Positions 54,341 through 63,577 of a DNA stretch of 64,000 nucleotides are shown piece after piece. This stretch comes from Bacillus_BD sp963787345 (GTDB lineage Bacteria > Bacillota > Bacilli > Bacillales > Cytobacillaceae), in assembly GCA_963787345.1 (NCBI GenBank), contig CAWBCW010000026.1:682001-746000 (forward strand). The letters are read 5' to 3'. Every line of letters begins with the position of its first letter. The stretch's first letter is position 1. The translations under genes were made by a program, and so were the position numbers. The notes beneath the pieces are model-generated. The model was not told the origin of the DNA and ran no database searches. It saw only the letters and a list, made by a program, of their open reading frames with translations.

Positions 54341-54477
54341 GCAGATATTTGGACTTAAATCTGGTTATTTTATAGGATGTAGATAAAAGGTCATACTAAA
54401 ATGATTAAATATGGCTGTTTTCATCTATGTCCTATTTATTGTAGATGAACACGTTTGAAAATAAGGAGTGAGCTGGC

Positions 54478-55428
54478 GTGACTGAAGAAAAAATTTATGA
54501 TGTAATTATCGCAGGTGCAGGCCCTGGTGGATTGACAGCTGCCGTATATACATCTCGAGCTAATCTATCTACACTGATGATTGAGCGAGGGGTTCCTGGC
54601 GGGCAGATGGCCAATACAGAAGATATCGAAAACTACCCAGGGTTTGAAACTATTTTAGGTCCTGATTTATCAACGAAAATGTTTGAACATGCGAAAAAAT
54701 TCGGTGCGGAATATGCATATGGCGATATTAAGGAAATCATTGACGGAAAAGAGTACAAAACAATTGTGGCCGGGTCAAAACAATACAAAGCTCGTGCAAT
54801 TATTATTGCTACAGGTGCGGAATATAAGAAAATCGGTGTTCCTGGTGAACAAGAATTAGGCGGTCGGGGCGTCTCTTATTGTGCGGTTTGTGACGGAGCT
54901 TTCTTTAAAAACAAAAACCTTTTCGTCATTGGTGGCGGAGACTCTGCGGTTGAGGAAGGAATGTACTTAACTCGCTTTGCTGACAAGGTAACGGTTGTTC
55001 ACCGTCGTGATGAACTGCGTGCACAAAAAATTCTTCAACAACGGGCATTTGATCATCCAAAAGTAGATTTTATTTGGAGTCATACGTTAAAAGAAATTAA
55101 CGAAAAAGACGGGAAAGTTGGAAGTGTTACACTTGTTTCGACAAAGGACGGTTCCGAACAAGAACTTACTGCCGATGGTGTCTTTATCTATATTGGTATG
55201 AATCCACTTTCTAAGCCATTTGAAAACTTAGGGATTACAAACGAGAATGGATATATTGTTACAAATGAAGTAATGGAAACAAAGGTACCAGGTATTTTTG
55301 CTGCTGGTGACATTCGTGAAAAAACGCTTCGTCAAGTTGTTACTGCAACAGGTGATGGAAGTATTGCTGCGTCAAGTGTACAGCATTATATCGAAGAACT
55401 AATGGAAGAACTAAAAATTAAATCATAA
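54478..55428 (+). CDS. trxB: Thioredoxin reductase
   Basis: 316 residues from GTG 54478 after AAGGAG. FAD site GAGPGGLTAAVY, redox centre YCAVCDGAFF (Cys-Ala-Val-Cys, about 136-139), NADPH site GGGDSAVEEG, and a second FAD motif GIFAAGDIRE. Reduces thioredoxin with NADPH. Single gene with its own terminator. Confidence 0.97.
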   Translation: MTEEKIYDVIIAGAGPGGLTAAVYTSRANLSTLMIERGVPGGQMANTEDIENYPGFETILGPDLSTKMFEHAKKFGAEYAYGDIKEIIDGKEYKTIVAGSKQYKARAIIIATGAEYKKIGVPGEQELGGRGVSYCAVCDGAFFKNKNLFVIGGGDSAVEEGMYLTRFADKVTVVHRRDELRAQKILQQRAFDHPKVDFIWSHTLKEINEKDGKVGSVTLVSTKDGSEQELTADGVFIYIGMNPLSKPFENLGITNENGYIVTNEVMETKVPGIFAAGDIREKTLRQVVTATGDGSIAASSVQHYIEELMEELKIKS

Positions 55429-55530
55429 TAAAATTTATTGACCTTTTTACCAATTTGTAACAGGTTTGAAATATAATTGCGTTATGATAAGGGGAGAAAT
55501 TGACCCCCTTGAATAAATATTTTTTTTAGA

Positions 55531-55558
55531 AGCGCTGGTTTCCTAGCGCTCTTTTTTT
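55531..55558 (+). terminator. Terminator after trxB
   Basis: AGCGCT-N8-AGCGCT stem followed by CTTTTTTT. The palindromic six-base arm is short but GC-rich. Confidence 0.75.
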
Positions 55559-55793
55559 ATGCTTAGTGTTAAAAAGGATTGCTGGCTATGGGCATTTAAC
55601 AAACCTAACTCAAAAACTGTTATAATGAACCTTAAAAGTGTGTACTAATTTGGATGCTCTATCCATTGTTTAGGGTTCATCGAATATAGTATAATAAAGG
55701 GAATACTTAAAGTGATCGATTTGAAAATTGCGCAGTAATCTTTTTCAAATAGAAAAAGATAGTTAATAAGATTAGACTTGTGCGGAATGGGGT
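55559..55793. other. Intergenic upstream of yvcI with candidate promoter
   Basis: No gene. TTGTTT (55666-55671), 18-base spacer, TATAAT (55690-55695) is a plausible sigma-A promoter for the yvcI-rapZ-yvcK-whiA-crh run. Confidence 0.45.
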
Positions 55794-56261
55794 GTGATTA
55801 CCTTGCAACGAGTAACAAATTGTGTATTACTGAAAGATAATAAAGTTTTATTATTGCAAAAGCCACGCCGTAAATGGTGGGTTGCACCAGGTGGAAAGAT
55901 GGAACCAGGTGAATCTGTACGGGACTCGTGTATTCGTGAGTTTCGTGAGGAAACCGGTATCTATTTAAGAAATCCTAATATAAAAGGTATTTTTACTTTT
56001 ATTATTAAGGATGGCGATAAAATCTTAACGGAATGGATGATGTTTACCTTCTTCTCAACTGCTTCAGATGGAATGAATGTGAACGAATCGGAAGAAGGAA
56101 TCCTCAGCTGGAAACCAGTGGAAGAGATCCGTAATCTTCCGATGGCAGAAGGCGATTATCATATTTTAGATTATATGATTCATGGCAATGGGATGATTTA
56201 CGGTACTTTTACGTATACACCTGAATACAAGTTACTCAGTTATCGCTTAGATCCAAGTTAA
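55794..56261 (+). CDS. yvcI: Nudix hydrolase YvcI
   Basis: 155 residues from GTG 55794; TTG 55803 is an alternative (MQRVTNCVLLKDNKV). The Nudix box is complete: GGKMEPGESVRDSCIREFREETGI (GX5EX7REUXEEXGU). Substrate unknown, possibly a nucleotide or RNA 5' end. First of the conserved yvcI-yvcJ-yvcK-yvcL-crh run. Confidence 0.9.
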   Translation: MITLQRVTNCVLLKDNKVLLLQKPRRKWWVAPGGKMEPGESVRDSCIREFREETGIYLRNPNIKGIFTFIIKDGDKILTEWMMFTFFSTASDGMNVNESEEGILSWKPVEEIRNLPMAEGDYHILDYMIHGNGMIYGTFTYTPEYKLLSYRLDPS

Positions 56262-56330
56262 CCGGGATGGTTGAAAGGCATCATAGGAACAAATTTTCTT
56301 TGTTCCAAGTAATAAAGGGGAGGGAAGAAG

Positions 56331-57227
56331 ATGAAAGATGGAACACAAAATGATTCTCAAATTGTCATCATAACTGGTATGTCAGGGGCGGGGAAAACTG
56401 TTGCGATTCAAAGTTTTGAAGACTTGGGCTTTTTCTGTGTGGATAATCTGCCGCCCACCTTGCTTCCAAAGTTTTTAGAACTCATGAAGGAATCAGGGAA
56501 TAAGATGAATAAAGTGGCACTTGTTATGGATTTAAGAGGAAGAGAGTTTTTTGAATATCTTTTTAAAGCCCTCGATAATTTAGTCGAGAGCTCCTGGACT
56601 ACCCCGCAAATTTTGTTTCTTGATGCTGATGATGAGACACTTGTTAGAAGGTACAAAGAAACGAGAAGAAAGCATCCGCTTGCAGTAGAAACGGGTCTTC
56701 CCTTAGAAGGTATCCAAAATGAACGTGCCTTATTAGCAGAATTAAAAGGAAGAGCACAATTAATTTATCATACTTCTAATTTGAAGCCGCGGGAGTTAAG
56801 GGAAAAGATCATAACAGAGTTTTCAGTTAATAAAAAGGCAACATTTACCGTAAATGTCATGTCCTTTGGTTTTAAACATGGAATTCCAATTGATGCTGAT
56901 CTAGTCTTTGACGTACGATTTTTGCCAAATCCGCATTATATCGATCATATGCGTCCTAAGACAGGCTTAGATAAAGAGGTTTCAAGTTATGTTCTAAAAT
57001 GGACAGAGACACATAAGTTTTTAGAAAAAGTAACTGATTTATTAAGTTTTATGTTGCCGCATTATAAACGGGAAGGAAAAGCCCAACTCGTTATTGCAAT
57101 TGGCTGTACGGGCGGTCAGCATCGCTCAGTGGCCTTGGGAGAATACATCCGTCATTATTTTGAGAAAGATTATCATACCCGGATTTCACATCGTGACATT
57201 GATAAAAGAAAGGAAATAAAATCATGA
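56331..57227 (+). CDS. rapZ: RNase adapter/nucleotide-binding protein RapZ (YvcJ)
   Basis: 298 residues after GGGGAGGGAAG. Walker A GMSGAGKT (about 16-23), VDNLPPTL, and the C-terminal domain VIAIGCTGGQHRSVALGEYI followed by ISHRDI. In E. coli RapZ controls GlmS through small RNAs; in Bacillus YvcJ is a GTPase/ATPase affecting competence, with no known RNA role. Overlaps yvcK by four bases. Confidence 0.94.
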   Translation: MKDGTQNDSQIVIITGMSGAGKTVAIQSFEDLGFFCVDNLPPTLLPKFLELMKESGNKMNKVALVMDLRGREFFEYLFKALDNLVESSWTTPQILFLDADDETLVRRYKETRRKHPLAVETGLPLEGIQNERALLAELKGRAQLIYHTSNLKPRELREKIITEFSVNKKATFTVNVMSFGFKHGIPIDADLVFDVRFLPNPHYIDHMRPKTGLDKEVSSYVLKWTETHKFLEKVTDLLSFMLPHYKREGKAQLVIAIGCTGGQHRSVALGEYIRHYFEKDYHTRISHRDIDKRKEIKS

Positions 57228-58207
57228 TCGAAATCGAACAGCCAAGAGTTGTGATCATTGGCGGGGGAACCGGCTTGCCGGTATTATTAAGAGGGTTGAA
57301 ACAATATCCGATAGATATTACCGCAATTGTAACCGTTGCTGATGATGGCGGGAGTTCAGGTCGATTAAGGAATGAGTTGAATATTCCGCCGCCTGGAGAT
57401 GTTCGCAATGTTTTAGCTGCTTTATCAGATGTGGAGCCTTTGATCGAAGAAATGTTTCAACATCGATTTAAAGCAACTAATGAATTGTCAGGACATTCAC
57501 TTGGGAATTTAATATTGGCTGCGATGACCTCTATAACTGGGGATTTTATGTATGCGATCCAAGAAATGAGTAGAGTCTTGAATGTACATGGGAAAGTATT
57601 ACCTGCAGCGAATCAAAGCGTTGTATTACATGCTGAATTAGAAGATGGAGTCGTTATATCTGGAGAATCGAAAATCCCCTATTCAGGGAAAAAGATTAAA
57701 AAGGTTTTCTTAACACCTGATACGATACAACCGCTTCCTGAGACACTTAAGGCGATTCGGGATGCGGATTTGATTATTATTGGCCCAGGCAGTCTTTATA
57801 CTAGTATTTTGCCCAATTTACTCGTCCCGCAAATTGGGAATGAGGTTTGTAAGGCCAAGGCTAAAAAGGTGTATATCTGTAATATAATGACACAAGCAGG
57901 AGAAACCCTTAACTACTCAGCAAGTGATCATGTAAATGCTATATATAATCACATGGGAAAACCATTTATGGACACGATTTTGGTAAATAGTGAAGAAATT
58001 CCGTTAGAAATTCAAGCAAGATACAGTAAAGAAGAAGCAAAACCTGTTCATTTCGATATAAGTAGCTTATATAATTTAGGTCTGGAAGTTATTTATGGAG
58101 AAATTATTTCACTTGAGTACGGGATGATCCGTCATGATACAAATGAAGTCGCAAAAATTTTATATTCTTTGCTCCAAAATGAAACCAAAAAGCGGCATAA
58201 AGCGTAA
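57224..58207 (+). CDS. yvcK: Gluconeogenesis/cell-shape factor YvcK (GlmR)
   Basis: 327 residues. UPF0052/CofD-like fold: VVIIGGGTGLPVLLRGLKQ, VADDGGSSGRLR, DVRNVLAAL, SGHSLGNLILAA, DLIIIGPGSLYTSILPNLL. It binds UDP-GlcNAc and stimulates GlmS in B. subtilis, and is needed for growth on gluconeogenic carbon sources. Cytoplasmic. It starts inside the end of rapZ. Confidence 0.94.
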   Translation: MIEIEQPRVVIIGGGTGLPVLLRGLKQYPIDITAIVTVADDGGSSGRLRNELNIPPPGDVRNVLAALSDVEPLIEEMFQHRFKATNELSGHSLGNLILAAMTSITGDFMYAIQEMSRVLNVHGKVLPAANQSVVLHAELEDGVVISGESKIPYSGKKIKKVFLTPDTIQPLPETLKAIRDADLIIIGPGSLYTSILPNLLVPQIGNEVCKAKAKKVYICNIMTQAGETLNYSASDHVNAIYNHMGKPFMDTILVNSEEIPLEIQARYSKEEAKPVHFDISSLYNLGLEVIYGEIISLEYGMIRHDTNEVAKILYSLLQNETKKRHKA

Positions 58208-58242
58208 TAAGAGATGATGTTCCGTAATGGGGGGTGTTACCT

Positions 58243-59184
58243 ATGTCTTTCGCTTCGGAAACGAAAAAAGAGTTAACAAATTTAGAGGTTAAAGATTGTT
58301 GTGGTTTGGCTGAACTTTCAGCTTTAATCCAGATGAATGGGTCACTCGCTTTTACCAATAAAAAATTGGCAGTTGATGTACAAACAGAAAATGCAGCAAT
58401 CGCAAGAAGAATTTATACGTTAATTAAACGATTTTATTCGGTCAATGTCGAACTGCTAGTACGTAAGAAGATGAGGCTAAAAAAGAATAATGTCTACATT
58501 GTGCGATTGGTGGAAGAGGCTCGCCGTATCCTTGATGAATTAGGAATTATGGGAGAAAACTTTGATTTTAAGAATGAGATCGCTCCCCATCTAATTAATA
58601 AAAAGTGTTGTAAGCGGTCCTATTTAAGAGGTGCTTTTCTTGCGGGGGGGTCTGTTAATAATCCAGAGACATCTTCCTATCACTTGGAAATCTTTTCATT
58701 GTATAAAGAACACAGTGATTCGTTATGTGAATTAATGAACTCGTTTGATGTAAACGCGAAAACATTAGAGCGAAAAAAGGGTTATATTACTTATTTAAAA
58801 GAAGCCGAAAAAATAACCGATTTTTTAATTGTTATCGGAGCTAATAATGCGATGTTAAAATTTGAAGATATTCGTATTGTCCGTGACATGAGAAACTCTG
58901 TAAACCGATTGGTCAATTGTGAAACCGCCAACTTAAATAAAACGATTGGTGCGGCGATACGCCAAGTTGAAAACATTAAATATATTGATGCAACAGTAGG
59001 GATTAGTGTATTACCTGAAAAGTTACGGGAAATTGCTGAACTGCGTGTGGCTCATCAAGATGTAACATTAAAAGAACTTGGAGAAATGGTATCGAGTGGA
59101 CAGATCAGTAAGTCTGGCATTAATCACCGGTTACGAAAAATTGACGAAGTTGCCGAGAAGTTAAGAAAAGGCCTGCCTATTTAA
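58243..59184 (+). CDS. whiA: DNA-binding protein WhiA
   Basis: 313 residues from ATG 58243 after GGGGGTG. N-terminal LAGLIDADG-homing-endonuclease-like domain (AELSALIQMNGSL, YLRGAFLAGGSVNNPE) without nuclease residues, and C-terminal helix-turn-helix (LRVAHQDVTLKELGEMVSSGQISKSGINHRLRKI). Linked to chromosome segregation and division in Bacillus. Confidence 0.95.
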   Translation: MSFASETKKELTNLEVKDCCGLAELSALIQMNGSLAFTNKKLAVDVQTENAAIARRIYTLIKRFYSVNVELLVRKKMRLKKNNVYIVRLVEEARRILDELGIMGENFDFKNEIAPHLINKKCCKRSYLRGAFLAGGSVNNPETSSYHLEIFSLYKEHSDSLCELMNSFDVNAKTLERKKGYITYLKEAEKITDFLIVIGANNAMLKFEDIRIVRDMRNSVNRLVNCETANLNKTIGAAIRQVENIKYIDATVGISVLPEKLREIAELRVAHQDVTLKELGEMVSSGQISKSGINHRLRKIDEVAEKLRKGLPI

Positions 59185-59298
59185 GATTTTCAACAGTAGT
59201 AGGACTAGTGTCTCATATTCGTTAGATTTTTTATTGATAGGATTAAAAAGCTAAAATAGATAGTAGATATAAAGTATAGAATATAAGGAGGAAGCATG

Positions 59299-59556
59299 AT
59301 GGTTGAGAAACAAGTCGAAATTAAATTAAAAACAGGTTTACAAGCACGTCCAGCAGCGATGTTTGTTCAGCAAGCGAACCGATTTTCATCTGAAGTATTT
59401 TTAGAAAAAGATGGGAAGAAGGTGAATGCAAAAAGTATTATGGGCTTAATGAGCTTAGCTTTAGGTACTGGAAGTGTTGTCACTTTGTCTGTTGATGGAA
59501 GCGATGAAAGCGAGGCAATTAAAGTCCTTTCGGAATTTGTGGAAAATGAAGGTTAA
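59299..59556 (+). CDS. crh: Catabolite repression HPr-like protein Crh
   Basis: 85 residues from the second of two ATG codons (59296, 59299), behind AAGGAGGA. HPr fold, but the phosphohistidine position is Gln (KTGLQARPAA), so it cannot take part in PTS phosphotransfer. The regulatory Ser46 is kept (NAKSIMGLMSL) and is the HprK target. Crh-Ser-P acts as a CcpA co-repressor and also contacts YvcK and other partners. End of the yvc run; convergent with clpP. Confidence 0.97.
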   Translation: MVEKQVEIKLKTGLQARPAAMFVQQANRFSSEVFLEKDGKKVNAKSIMGLMSLALGTGSVVTLSVDGSDESEAIKVLSEFVENEG

Positions 59557-59598
59557 TTCTTGTGAATGTTTCATTCAAAAGTCTATGCCTGTAAAAAT

Positions 59599-59634
59599 AA
59601 AAACTCGCCGCCTTTAAAAAGGATGCGAGTTTTT
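59599..59634. terminator. Bidirectional terminator, crh / clpP
   Basis: AAAACTCGC pairs with GCGAGTTTT; inner CC-TTTAAAAA-GG. T runs on both strands. Confidence 0.85.
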
Positions 59635-59641
59635 ATTTTTG

Positions 59642-60241
59642 TTATTTTTTCTCTACAGAACCGCTGCGTTCAATAATATGGTCAATTAATCCATATTCTT
59701 TTGCCTGTTGGGCTGTCATGAAGTTATCGCGATCCGTATCTTTTGAAATGACTTCAAGTGATTGACCTGTGCGATCAGCCATAATAGTGTTTAATTTATC
59801 GCGTAGGAATAAAATACGTTTTGCAGCGATTTCAATTTCAGTCGCTTGACCTTGAGCGCCACCAAGTGGTTGGTGAATCATTACTTCGGCATTTGGAAGG
59901 GCATAACGCTTTCCTTTTGTACCAGCAGTAAGTAAGAAAGCACCCATAGATGCTGCCATACCAATACAAATCGTTTGTATATCTGGTTTGATAAACTGCA
60001 TCGTGTCATAAATTGCCATACCCGCTGTAATACTTCCACCAGGGCTGTTAATATAGATAGAGATATCTTTCTCGGGATTTTCAGCTTCTAGGAAAAGCAG
60101 TTGTGCCACAATGGAGTTGGCAACATTATCATCAATGCCACTGCCTAACATAATAATACGGTCTTTTAAAAGGCGGGAATAAATATCATAAGCTCGTTCA
60201 CCGCGGTTTGTTTGTTCAATAACTGTAGGAATTAAATTCAT
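59642..60241 (-). CDS. clpP: ATP-dependent Clp protease proteolytic subunit
   Basis: 199 residues from ATG 60241 (MNLIPTVIEQTNRGERAYD), behind GGAGGAGG. The catalytic triad is Ser in GMAASMGAFLL, His in VMIHQPLGG and Asp in KDTDRDNFM. It forms the tetradecameric chamber fed by ClpC, ClpX or ClpE. The upstream region carries a CtsR operator overlapping a sigma-A promoter. Confidence 0.97.
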   Translation of the reverse strand: MNLIPTVIEQTNRGERAYDIYSRLLKDRIIMLGSGIDDNVANSIVAQLLFLEAENPEKDISIYINSPGGSITAGMAIYDTMQFIKPDIQTICIGMAASMGAFLLTAGTKGKRYALPNAEVMIHQPLGGAQGQATEIEIAAKRILFLRDKLNTIMADRTGQSLEVISKDTDRDNFMTAQQAKEYGLIDHIIERSGSVEKK

Positions 60242-60315
60242 TTTCATCCTCCTCCACACGATTAGATATGTACAGCTAAAAAATAGATTATGATTCGATA
60301 GCTGTTCGTAATTTA

Positions 60316-60345
60316 ATCATACACTGATGGTCAAATTAGGTCAAA
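60316..60345 (-). promoter_or_regulatory. clpP promoter with CtsR operator
   Basis: Minus-strand -35 TTGACC (60339-60344), 17-base spacer, -10 TATGAT (60316-60321). On the + strand GGTCAAA-TTA-GGTCAAA (60329-60345) is a perfect tandem CtsR heptad repeat covering the -35 and spacer, so CtsR binding would block RNA polymerase. Confidence 0.88.
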
Positions 60346-60484
60346 TGTAAGACTCGCATATCTAAAAAGTAATTTTCGACAACTTTTTGATTTTGCACTT
60401 AATCATGTATTTGAGCAATAGAATCGTTTTCATCCTAGCCAAATTCACTGGCGATTAAACCTAACTTTCCGAAAAAGCACATAA

Positions 60485-60523
60485 AAAGACCTCTTATTCC
60501 ATAAAAAGGAATAAGAGGTCTTT
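60485..60523 (-). terminator. Terminator of the tRNA-Arg gene
   Basis: AAAGACCTCTTATTCC/GGAATAAGAGGTCTTT perfect 16-base stem; T run on the minus strand. Confidence 0.85.
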
Positions 60524-60534
60524 ACGAACTAAAA

Positions 60535-60606
60535 CGCCCTCGGCAGGAATCGAACCCACATTTTCAGAACCGGAATCTGACGTGCTATCCGTTGCACCAC
60601 GAGGGC
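60535..60606 (-). tRNA. tRNA-Arg(CCG)
   Basis: On the minus strand the acceptor stem GCCCTCG pairs with CGAGGGC, discriminator G, no encoded CCA. D arm GTGC..GCAC, anticodon arm TCAGA-TTCCGGT-TCTGA with anticodon CCG, T arm around GGTTCGATTCC. Reads the CGG codon. Single tRNA with its own terminator, near clpP as in B. subtilis. Confidence 0.95.
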
Positions 60607-60720
60607 CTGTTAAAACAGCGCCTTTCTATTATAAGATAGGTAATTAAAAAATGCAAGAGGGAAAAATTATCTATCCTGAATGCCAGTACTTAATGTAAAA
60701 TGGAAGGAGAGGTGAGAAAA

Positions 60721-62055
60721 GTGAATTTAAAACCAGGTTTATGGCAGCAACAAACGGTTAAGTTAGCAATGACTCAAGAGCTAAGACAAGCGATTGCACT
60801 GTTACAGTATTCCTCTATCGAGCTTCATGAGTTCCTTGAAAGTAAGGAGTTGGAAAACCCCCTTATGCAACTTGAAACGACAAATGTTGCAGTAATGGAT
60901 CCTCGTTATGATCGGGTAAAAAGGACGAAAACCACCTCACAAACGGACAGACAAAATTGGCTTGAAGGAATCGCGAAAAAAGACAAAATAACATTACATG
61001 ACTTTATAAAGCAACAAATTGATTTTAGGTTATATGATCCGGAGATGAAGAGAATCCTTCTTTTTTTACTAAACAGTCTTGATGAAAATGGTTATCTTCA
61101 AGTCTCACTCGATGAAGCTGCATCGATGTTGAAGATCCCGATCGATGAGGTTGAGAAGGGGTTGAAGGTTATCCAAAGCTTAGAACCAGTGGGGATTGGG
61201 GCTCGTAATTTACAGGAATGTATTTTGCTTCAAATTGATAGGGGCAATGAGTTAAACGATTTAGCAGCTATAATAATTTCGGAATATTTCACCTATTTTG
61301 CAGAAAAGAAGTGGAAGCAAATTGCGAAAGAATTGAAGCTTGAATTAACACAGATCCAGGAAGTCTATGATTATATTCAAACATTAAACCCAAGACCCGG
61401 TTCCGATTACCAAAGTGATCAAACAAGTTATATTGTTCCCGATGTGATCATTAAATGGGAAGGCTCAGAATTAACGGTCAGTATATTTGATGAATACCTG
61501 CCAAAGATTCATTTTAATGAACCCTATTTACGGAGATTCCAGTCAAACAGTGATGAAAAGGTAAAACTCTTTCTCCAGGAAAAACAGCAGGATTTTCACT
61601 GGATTTTAAAAAGTATTGAGCAAAGAAAAGAAACGATTATGAAAGTGGCGCTAAAAATAGTAGAAAAACAGCCTGACTATTTTGTATCAGGTCCAGATTA
61701 TCTAAAACCAATGACGATGAAAGAGGTTTCGGAAGAGTTGGAGATACATGAATCAACTGTAAGTCGAACAGTTAGGGAAAAATATGCACAAACCCCTTTT
61801 GGTACTGTGGAATTAAAGTCTTTCTTTTCAAGTACAATTAAAACAACGTCGACAGAAGAGACATCATCGACGGGAGTAAAAAAGGAGATTCAGCAGTTGG
61901 TTGATAGTGAAACAAAAACAAAGCCCTTTTCAGATCAAGAGATTGTTGGTTTACTAAAGGAGAAGAATGGCATTATTGTATCAAGAAGAACAGTGGCTAA
62001 ATATCGGGATCAACTAGGAATTCCGTCTTCAACAAAACGAAAACGATTTGAATAG
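60721..62055 (+). CDS. sigL: RNA polymerase sigma-54 factor (SigL)
   Basis: 444 residues from GTG 60721, behind GGAGAGGTGA. Region I is Gln/Leu-rich (LWQQQTVKLAMTQELRQAIALLQYS), the core-binding region spans about 100-300, then a helix-turn-helix (MTMKEVSEELEIHESTVSRTVREKY) and the RpoN box VSRRTVAKYRDQL for the -24 element. It requires enhancer-binding activators, none of which is in the window. Confidence 0.97.
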   Translation: MNLKPGLWQQQTVKLAMTQELRQAIALLQYSSIELHEFLESKELENPLMQLETTNVAVMDPRYDRVKRTKTTSQTDRQNWLEGIAKKDKITLHDFIKQQIDFRLYDPEMKRILLFLLNSLDENGYLQVSLDEAASMLKIPIDEVEKGLKVIQSLEPVGIGARNLQECILLQIDRGNELNDLAAIIISEYFTYFAEKKWKQIAKELKLELTQIQEVYDYIQTLNPRPGSDYQSDQTSYIVPDVIIKWEGSELTVSIFDEYLPKIHFNEPYLRRFQSNSDEKVKLFLQEKQQDFHWILKSIEQRKETIMKVALKIVEKQPDYFVSGPDYLKPMTMKEVSEELEIHESTVSRTVREKYAQTPFGTVELKSFFSSTIKTTSTEETSSTGVKKEIQQLVDSETKTKPFSDQEIVGLLKEKNGIIVSRRTVAKYRDQLGIPSSTKRKRFE

Positions 62056-62084
62056 AATAATTAATAATGTAAGGTGTGAAGATA

Positions 62085-62336
62085 ATGGCAGAGAAGCCAA
62101 CCGTGACCCTTTTTACAAGAAAGGGTTGCCATTTATGTGAAAGAGCAAAAGAGGTGATCGAGAAACTTCATCAATCGACTGATTTTATCTATGAAGAACA
62201 TGATATTAATGAAAAAGATGAATGGACTGAAAACTATGGTTTAATGATTCCAGTCGTTTTAATTGACGGGAAAGAAATACAATTTGGCCAAATTGATAGA
62301 TCGACATTAGTCCGAGAGCTCTCAAAACAGAAATAA
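62085..62336 (+). CDS. Glutaredoxin-family protein (DUF836-like)
   Basis: 83 residues from ATG 62085; AAGGTG upstream. Thioredoxin fold with redox motif CHLC (TRKGCHLCERA, about residue 12-20), and the cis-Pro region LMIPVVLIDG. Short glutaredoxin-like protein of unknown partner. Found between sigL and cggR in several Bacillus genomes. Redox role inferred from the motif. Confidence 0.85.
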   Translation: MAEKPTVTLFTRKGCHLCERAKEVIEKLHQSTDFIYEEHDINEKDEWTENYGLMIPVVLIDGKEIQFGQIDRSTLVRELSKQK

Positions 62337-62438
62337 AACTTTTTTATACGATAAAACGCTTACAAAGAAGGAAATGGTTGTAATATTAAAATATTCCTGT
62401 TACTATAATTGTGCAGGGATTAATTTTTTTACACTATG

Positions 62439-62474
62439 CGGGACAAAAAATGTCTAACTGGGACATTTAAAGAC
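62439..62474. promoter_or_regulatory. CggR operator
   Basis: CGGGAC-N6-TGTC-N4-TGGGAC-N6-AGAC matches the published CggR operator pattern CGGGAC-N6-TGTC-N4-CGGGAC-N6-TGTC with two substitutions and identical spacing. It ends 23 bases before the cggR start; a -10 TATAAT lies at about 62403. Confidence 0.88.
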
Positions 62475-62497
62475 CTTTAGTGAAGGGGTTGTATAGG

Positions 62498-63529
62498 TTG
62501 AAATCAATTATAGAATTACAAAAAAAATTATTACCTGATTTACTCTCGATTATTCAAAAAAGGTTTCACATTCTTCAATATATTGGAGCTATGGAGCCGG
62601 TTGGGAGAAGAAGTTTGGCTGCTACGCTTGGGTTTACTGAGAGAGTGTTAAGAAGTGAAGTGGAATTCTTAAAGGAACAGAAGCTGCTTTTTAGCACAAG
62701 TGCAGGTATGAGTTTAACGGATGATGGTCGAGATTTGATTGGGAAATTAGAAGAATTCATGCGTGACTTATCAGGAATCGATGAAATGGAAAAAAGGTTA
62801 AAAGAATCACTTAATATTAATAAGGTTCTAATTGTTCCCGGTGATAGCGATATTCAGACATGGATTAAAAATGAGCTAGGTAAAACTTGTGTCACGTGCA
62901 TAAATAAAAACCTAAAAGGCAAAAATACGATTGCAGTTACAGGCGGTACAACGATGGCATCAGTGGCTGAAATGATGAATCCTCAATCAAATCAGCATGA
63001 TCTTCTATTTGTCCCAGCACGCGGTGGAATTGGTGAAGATCTTAACAATCAGGCAAATTCCATCTGCTCAAAAATGGCAGAGCGAACACGCAGCAAGCAT
63101 AGAGTTCTGTATGTTCCTGATCAAGTAAGCAGTGAAATGTATCATTCGATGATAAAAGAGCCTGAAATTCACGAAGTATTACATTTAATTAGATCTGCAG
63201 ACATGGTTTTACATGGAATTGGGGATGCTATGACAATGGCAAATCGCCGAAAAACAGCCCCTGAAATTATTGACAAGTTGCAACAGTCAAGAGCAGTAGG
63301 CGAAGCATTTGGCTATTATTTCAATGAAGCTGGTGAGGTTGTACATAAAGTTCAGACAATCGGGCTTCAGTTAGATGATCTTCAGTCTGCAGAACATGTT
63401 ATTGCTGTAGCAGGTGGAAAATCAAAGGCAAAGGCTATTGGAGCTTATATGAAACAAGCCCCTCCATCCACGATTTTAATTACGGATGAAGGAGCAGCTA
63501 GCGAGTTATTACAAGGGAGTTCCCTTTAA
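62498..63529 (+). CDS. cggR: Central glycolytic gene regulator CggR
   Basis: 343 residues from TTG 62498, nine bases after AAGGGG (GTG 62480 would add six residues). N-terminal DNA-binding winged helix (RSLAATLGFTERVLRSEVEFLKEQ) and the SorC-type sugar-phosphate-binding domain (VTGGTTMASVAEMM, FVPARGGIGEDLNNQANSI, AGGKSKAKAI). Repressor of the gapA operon, released by fructose-1,6-bisphosphate. The operator lies just upstream, so it autoregulates. Followed by gapA after 48 bases. Confidence 0.95.
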   Translation: MKSIIELQKKLLPDLLSIIQKRFHILQYIGAMEPVGRRSLAATLGFTERVLRSEVEFLKEQKLLFSTSAGMSLTDDGRDLIGKLEEFMRDLSGIDEMEKRLKESLNINKVLIVPGDSDIQTWIKNELGKTCVTCINKNLKGKNTIAVTGGTTMASVAEMMNPQSNQHDLLFVPARGGIGEDLNNQANSICSKMAERTRSKHRVLYVPDQVSSEMYHSMIKEPEIHEVLHLIRSADMVLHGIGDAMTMANRRKTAPEIIDKLQQSRAVGEAFGYYFNEAGEVVHKVQTIGLQLDDLQSAEHVIAVAGGKSKAKAIGAYMKQAPPSTILITDEGAASELLQGSSL

Positions 63530-63577
63530 TTCAATAATAAAAAAATAGGTCCTTATATTTAAAGGAGGAAATTTAAA

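Noticed and set aside
62341..62365. cre site upstream of cggR (AAAACGCTTACA)
   Set aside because: Only the right half fits the catabolite-response consensus; the left half has several mismatches.
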